DNA of 64,000 nucleotides from Cyrtodaria siliqua (lineage: Eukaryota; Mollusca; Bivalvia; Adapedonta; Hiatellidae). The notes below the pieces were generated by a model. It was not told the DNA's origin, did no database searches, and saw nothing but the letters and a program-made list of their open reading frames with translations. This document shows, in pieces, positions 39,201 to 45,200 of the stretch. Position numbers and translations under genes: made by a program. The stretch lies in assembly GCA_037043455.1 (NCBI GenBank), contig JAWPHD010003240.1, positions 124,001-188,000 on the forward strand, written 5' to 3'. Positions within the stretch are counted from its first letter, which is position 1. Each line of letters starts with the position of its first letter.

Positions 39201-42200
39201 GTCTGTTTTGGGTCCACATGCCGGCTGTTTTTCGTCCACATGCTGGCTGTTTTGTGTCCCGATTCCGGCTGTTTTGGATCCTCAAGCCGGCTGTTTTGTG
39301 TCCACATGCCGGGTGTTTTGTGTCCACATGCCGGCTGTTTTGGGTCCTCATGCTGGCTGTTTTGGGTCCACATGCCGTCTGTTTTGGGTCCACATGCTGG
39401 CTGTTTTGGGTCCACATCCTGTCTGTTTTGGGTCCACATGCAAGCTGTTTTGTGTCCACATGTTGGCTGTTTTGGGTTTACATGCTGGCTGTTTTGGGTC
39501 CAAATGCTGGCTGTTTTGGGTCCACATGCTGGCTGTTTTGGGTCCACATGCTGGCTGTTTTGTGTCCACATGCTGGCTGTTTTGGGTCCTCATGTTGGCT
39601 GTTTTGGGTCCACATGTTGGCTGTTTTGGGTCCTCATGCTGGCTGTTTTGGGTCCACATGCTGGCTGTTTTGGGTCCACATGCTGGCTGTTTTGGGTCAA
39701 CATGCAGGCTGTTTTGTGTCCACATGCTGGCTGTTTTGGGTCCACATGCAAGCTGTTTTGGGTCCACATGCTGGCTGTTTTGGGTCCACATGCTGGCTGT
39801 TTTGGGTCCTCATGCTGGCTGTTTTGGGTCCACATGCTGGCTGTTTTGGGTCCACATGCTGGCTGTTTTGGGTCAACATGCAGGCTGTTTTGTGTCCACA
39901 TGCTGGCTGTTTTGGGTCCACATGCAAGCTGTTTTGGGTCCACATGCTGGCTGTTTTGGGTCCACATGCTGGCTGTTTTGGGTCCTCATGCTGGCTGTTT
40001 TGGGTCCAAATGCTGGCTGTTTTGGGTCCACATGCTGGCTGTTTTGGGTCCACATGCAAGCTGTTTAGGGTCCACATGCTGTCTGTTTTGGGTCCACATG
40101 CTGGCTGTTGTGTGTCCACATGCTGGCTGTTTTGGGTCCACATGCAAGCTGTTTTGTGTCCACATGCCTTCTGTTTTGGGTCCACATGCCGGCTGTTTTT
40201 CGTACACATGCTGGCTGTTTTGTGTCCCGATTCCGGCTGTTTTGGATCCTCAAGCCGGCTGTTTTGTGTCCACATGCCGGGTGTTTTGTGCCCACATGCC
40301 GGCTGTTTTGGGTCCTCATGCTGGCTGTTTTGGGTCCACATGCCGTCTGTTTTGGGTCCACATGCTGGCTGTTTTGGGTCCACATGCTGTCTGTTTTGGG
40401 TCCACATGCAAGCTGTTTTGTGTCCACATGTTGGCTGTTTTGGGTTTACATGCTGGCTGTTTTGGGTCCAAATGCTGGCTGTTTTGGGTCCACATGCTGG
40501 CTGTTTTGGGTCCACATGCTGGCTGTTTTGTGTCCACATGCTGGCTGTTTTGGGTCCTCATGTTGGCTGTTTTGGGTCCACATGTTGGCTGTTTTGGGTC
40601 CTCATGCTGGCTGTTTTGGGTCCACATGCTGGCTGTTTTGGGTCCACATGCTGGCTGTTTTGGGTCAACATGCAGGCTGTTTTGTGTCCACATGCTGGCT
40701 GTTTTGGGTCCACATGCAAGCTGTTTTGGGTCCACATGCTGGCTGTTTTGGGTCCACATGCTGGCTGTTTTGGGTCCTCATGCTGGCTGATTTGGGTCCA
40801 CATGCTGGCTGTTTTGGGTCCACATGCTGGCTGTTTTGTGTCCACATGCTGGCTGTTTTGGGTCCACATGCAAGCTGTTTTGTGTCCACATGCCGGCTGT
40901 TTTGGGTCCACATGCCGGCTGTTTTTCGTCCACATGCTGGCTGTTTTGGGTCCACATGCCGGCTGTTTTGGATCCTCAAGCCGGCTGTTTTGTGTCCACA
41001 TGCCGGCTGTTTTGGGTCCACATGCCGGCTGTTTAAGGGTCCACATGCCGTCTGTTTTGGGTCCACATGCCGGCTGTTTTGGGTCCACATGCTGGCTGTT
41101 TTGGGTCCACATGCTGGCTGTTTTGGGTCCACATGCTGGCTGTTTTGGGTCCACATGCTGGCTGTTTTGGGTCCACATGCAAGCTGTTTTGGGTCCACAT
41201 GCCGGCTGTTTTTCGTCCACATGCTGGCTGTTTTGGGTCCACATGCTGGCTGTTTTGGGTCCACATGCCGGCTGTTTTGGGTCCACATGCCGGCTGTTTT
41301 GGGTCCACATGCTGGCTGTTTTGGGTCCACATTCTGGCTGTTTTGTGTCCACATGCCGGCTGTTTTGGATCCTCATGCTGGCTGTTTTGGGTCCACATAC
41401 CGGCTGTTTTGTGTCCACATGCTGGCTGTTTTGTGTCCACATGCCGGCTGTTTTGGATCCTCATGCTGTCTGTTTTGGGTCCCCATGCCGGCTGTTGAAT
41501 CCTCATCCTGGCTGTTTTGAGTCCACACGCTTACTGTTTTGGGTCCACACGCTGATTTGGGTCCACACACTGGCTGTTTTGGATTACATTTCTGATATAC
41601 TTCTTAAATGGTATTTCCCACTTCACCAACATGATACTTAGAATAATTAGCCACTAAGTCCGCACTCTTATATGCCCATAACAGCTGGAGAGACAATAAA
41701 TAGTATGTTCTACACAGTAATTGGTGTACAGTAACAGGAAAAATATCGAGTACCATTCAAAACAGTATATATTCTTGATTTTGTCATGTGTTTTTTTTAT
41801 GGGTTATATAATTGATTGTCAGCATGCATTTTCAAAGCTTTACTTTTATGAAGATTTCTGAGAAAACTACTGCTAACATTTACTACATAGACAGTTCCTT
41901 ATGTTCATGCTAATTTGCCTTCTAAGGCAGGTGTGAAGGAGGGTGTGGGAGCTTTTTAAGATGATTATCTAAAATTTTATTTATTTTTCAGAGTACATCA
42001 TGGCCAAATTACTACAAGTAAAGAGCTTCTACCAGTGATTGACAGACTTCGTAAGGTCACTGTAGCTAAAGTGAAATGTCTGAGGGTAAGTGTTATGGTT
42101 TAAAGAAGATCGATTTAATACAGTTTTGCACACTGGAATAGCAGCATTCTGTAGAAGTAATGGGACCAAATAAATAGTCCTACCCTACAGGAGGTAGAAT

Positions 42201-45200
42201 TCCCATGAGACCTGTGTCTAGTCACCTTATTCATTCTAGACATGCAATGAAACGTATGGCTTGTCACCTTGTTCATTCTAGACACACCATGAGACCTGTG
42301 GCTAGTTACCTTGTTCATTCTAGACATACCATGAACCATATGGCTTGTCACCTTGTTCATTCTAGACATACCATGAACCATATGGCTTGTCACCTTGTTC
42401 ATTCTAGACATACCATGAACCATATGGCTTGTCACCTTGTTCATTCTAGACATACCATGAACCATATGGCTTGTCACCTTGTTCATTCTAGACATACCAT
42501 GAACCATGTGGCTTGTCACCTTGTTCATTCTAGACATACCATGAACCATGTGGCTTGTCACCTTGTTCATTCTAGACATACCGTGAACCATATGGCATGT
42601 CACCTTGTTCATTCTAGACATGCCATGAACCATATGGCTTGTCACCTTTTTCATTCTAGACATGCCTTGAAACACGTGGCTTGTCACCGTGTTCATTCTA
42701 GACATGCCATGAAACACGTGGCTTGTCACCGTGTTCATTCTAGACATGCCATGAAACATGTGGCTTGTCACCGTGTTCATTCTATACACACCATGAAACG
42801 TGGCTAGTCACCTTGTTCATTCTAGACGCGCCATGAAACATATGGCTTGTCACCTTGTTCATTCTAGATGCGCCATGAAACAGGACTTTTCACCTTTCTC
42901 ATTCTAGACATACCATGAAACATGTGGCTTGTCACCTTGTTCATTCTAGACACGCCATGAAACAGGACTTTTCACCTTGCTCATTCTAGACATACCATGA
43001 AACATGTGGCTTGTCACCTTGTTCATTCTAGACATGCCATGAAACGTGTGGCTTGCCACCTTGAACAATGATCTAAATCTCACTGCTTTGTGAGAGGGTA
43101 GTTATTTGATATAGATAGTTGCTGATGTAGCTTTGTGTAGAGATAGCAACTTTAAATGCAATGTTTTGCAAAGATTTGCAAAGATTTGCAGACATTTCTA
43201 ATACACTGAATATAGTCAAACCTGTATTAAGAGATCCCTAAATGGAAGAGCAAAATAGGTCTCTTAACACAGATGGTTTCTTAAAGGGGTTGATGCACTA
43301 TTTTCAAACAAGATTTATTTAAAAGGGCTCTGAAAATCTTGAAAAAGGCTGGAAGAATTATCAAAATGCCATGAAAAATAAAGGAGATATGACCTATTGA
43401 AAATTTGCAAAGAACATAAATGCAGGCGGCCATCTTGGAACGATGACGTCATCGCGCCTTTTTACCATATATGGCATATTGACAAAATACATTTTAAAGC
43501 AAAGGAAATCACTGCAAATTGATTAAAAATAAATATACAGATGTAAAATGTATAAATTGTATGATTATTAGCTCTACTGATCAGAGATCAGCAGAGCTTA
43601 TGCCGTGGTGAGGCGTCCGTCGTCCGTCCGTTAACTTTTATTTGTAGCGACTACTACTCTGAAACTACTGGATGGATATTCATAAAACTTTACAGAAATG
43701 TTGCCCATGAAGTCTAGTTGATCCTAGCAAAAATTCATGTTGATGTGAAATCCAAGATGGCCGCCAAAGCTAAAAATATATTTTTTAAATTCAAGTTTGT
43801 AGCGACTACTTCTTGAAAACTATAAGTGATATTGATATGGGACTTTTTCTAAAATGATCAGCATGACATGATGTTGGTCCTTGTCGAAAATCGTTTTGAT
43901 TTGACGCTAAACATGGCTGCCAGCGGCCATCTTTGTATACATAGAGTTATATAATGAAAACTTGTAGCGACTACTCCTCTGAAACTACTTCACAGATTTT
44001 CATGAAACTTCACAGGAATGTTGCTATTGATGTCTAAATGATCCTAGCAAAATTTCAGGTCGGCCGGAAATTCAAGATGGCCGCCACGGCTAAAAATAGA
44101 TTTTCAAAATACAAGTTTGTAGCGACTACTTCTTGAAAACTATAAGTGATATTGATATGGGACTTTTTCTAAAATGATCACCATGACATGATGGTTATCC
44201 GAGTCGAACATTATTTTGATTCGACATTAAACATGGCTGCCAGTGGCCATCTTTGTTTACATAGAGTTATATAATGAAAACTTGTAGCGACTACTCCTCT
44301 GAAACTACTTGACGGATTTTCATGAAACTTCACAGAAATGTTGCTCTTGATGTCTTATTGATCCTAGCAAAATTTCAGGTCGGCCGGAAATTCAAGATGG
44401 CCGCCATGGCTAAAAATAGATTTTCAAAATGCAAGTTTGTAGCGACTACTTCTTGAAAACTATAAGTGATATTGATATGGGACTTTTTCAAAAATGATCA
44501 GCATTACATGATGTTGGTCCTTGTCAAAAATCATTTTGATTAGATGTTAAACATGGGTGTCAGCGGCCATCTTTGTTTACATAGAATTATATAATGAAAA
44601 CTTGTAGCGACTACTCCTCTGAAACTACTTGACGGATTTTCATGAACTTCACAGGAATGTTGCTCTTGATGTCTAATTGATCCTAGCAAAATATCAGGTC
44701 GGCCGAAAATTCAAGATGGCCGCCACGCCTAAAAATAAATTTTCAAAAAACAAGTTTGTAGCGACTACTTCCTGAAATCAAAATCAATCAGTAGAGCTTC
44801 AAGGTCATTGACCTCTTGTTTTTCATTTGCAGTGATTTTCTTTTTTTGTCATCATTCCAAGATGGCCGCCTCCACTTATGCTTCTTTTCAAATTTTCAAT
44901 AGGTCATAACTCCTTAATTTTTATGGCATTTTGATAATTCTTTCAACTTTTTTCAAGGTTTTTAGAGCCCTTTAAAATAAACAATGTTTGAGAATAGTGC
45001 ATCAACCCCTTTAACACAGGGGCATTTAATTTAAAAAATAAATACAATTGGGAACTGAATCCATGGTTTCTTAAAGCAGGTGGCCTCTTAATGGATGTCT
45101 CTTATTAAAGCAAGTTTGACTGAACGCTACAAGTTCTGACTGTCCAATGAATTCTGTGTTTCAGGATCGTGTGGGGTTCAACATGGCAGGGTTACAGTTT

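Larger units (their letters stand above)
43214..45121. mobile_element. Outer foldback element of a three-layer nest
   Basis: Ends AGTCAAACCTGTATTAAGAG (43214) and CTCTTATTAAAGCAAGTTTG then ACT (to 45121) are inverted repeats, with 'GTCTCTTAACACAGATGGTTTCTTAA' matched by 'GGTTTCTTAAAGCAGGTGGC' inside. The right end is 43 bp before exon W. Confidence 0.75.

Noticed and set aside
38878..41641. Open frames of 396-833 codons (+) and up to 294 codons (-) rich in Cys/Trp/His repeats
   Set aside because: Products of a 22-bp tandem repeat lacking stops. No start context, no splice logic, overlap the WDR3 donor and intron, and are equally open in several frames.
42115..42807. 200- and 224-codon frames on both strands
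   Set aside because: 42-bp minisatellite; the period is a multiple of three, which keeps frames open with no gene signal.
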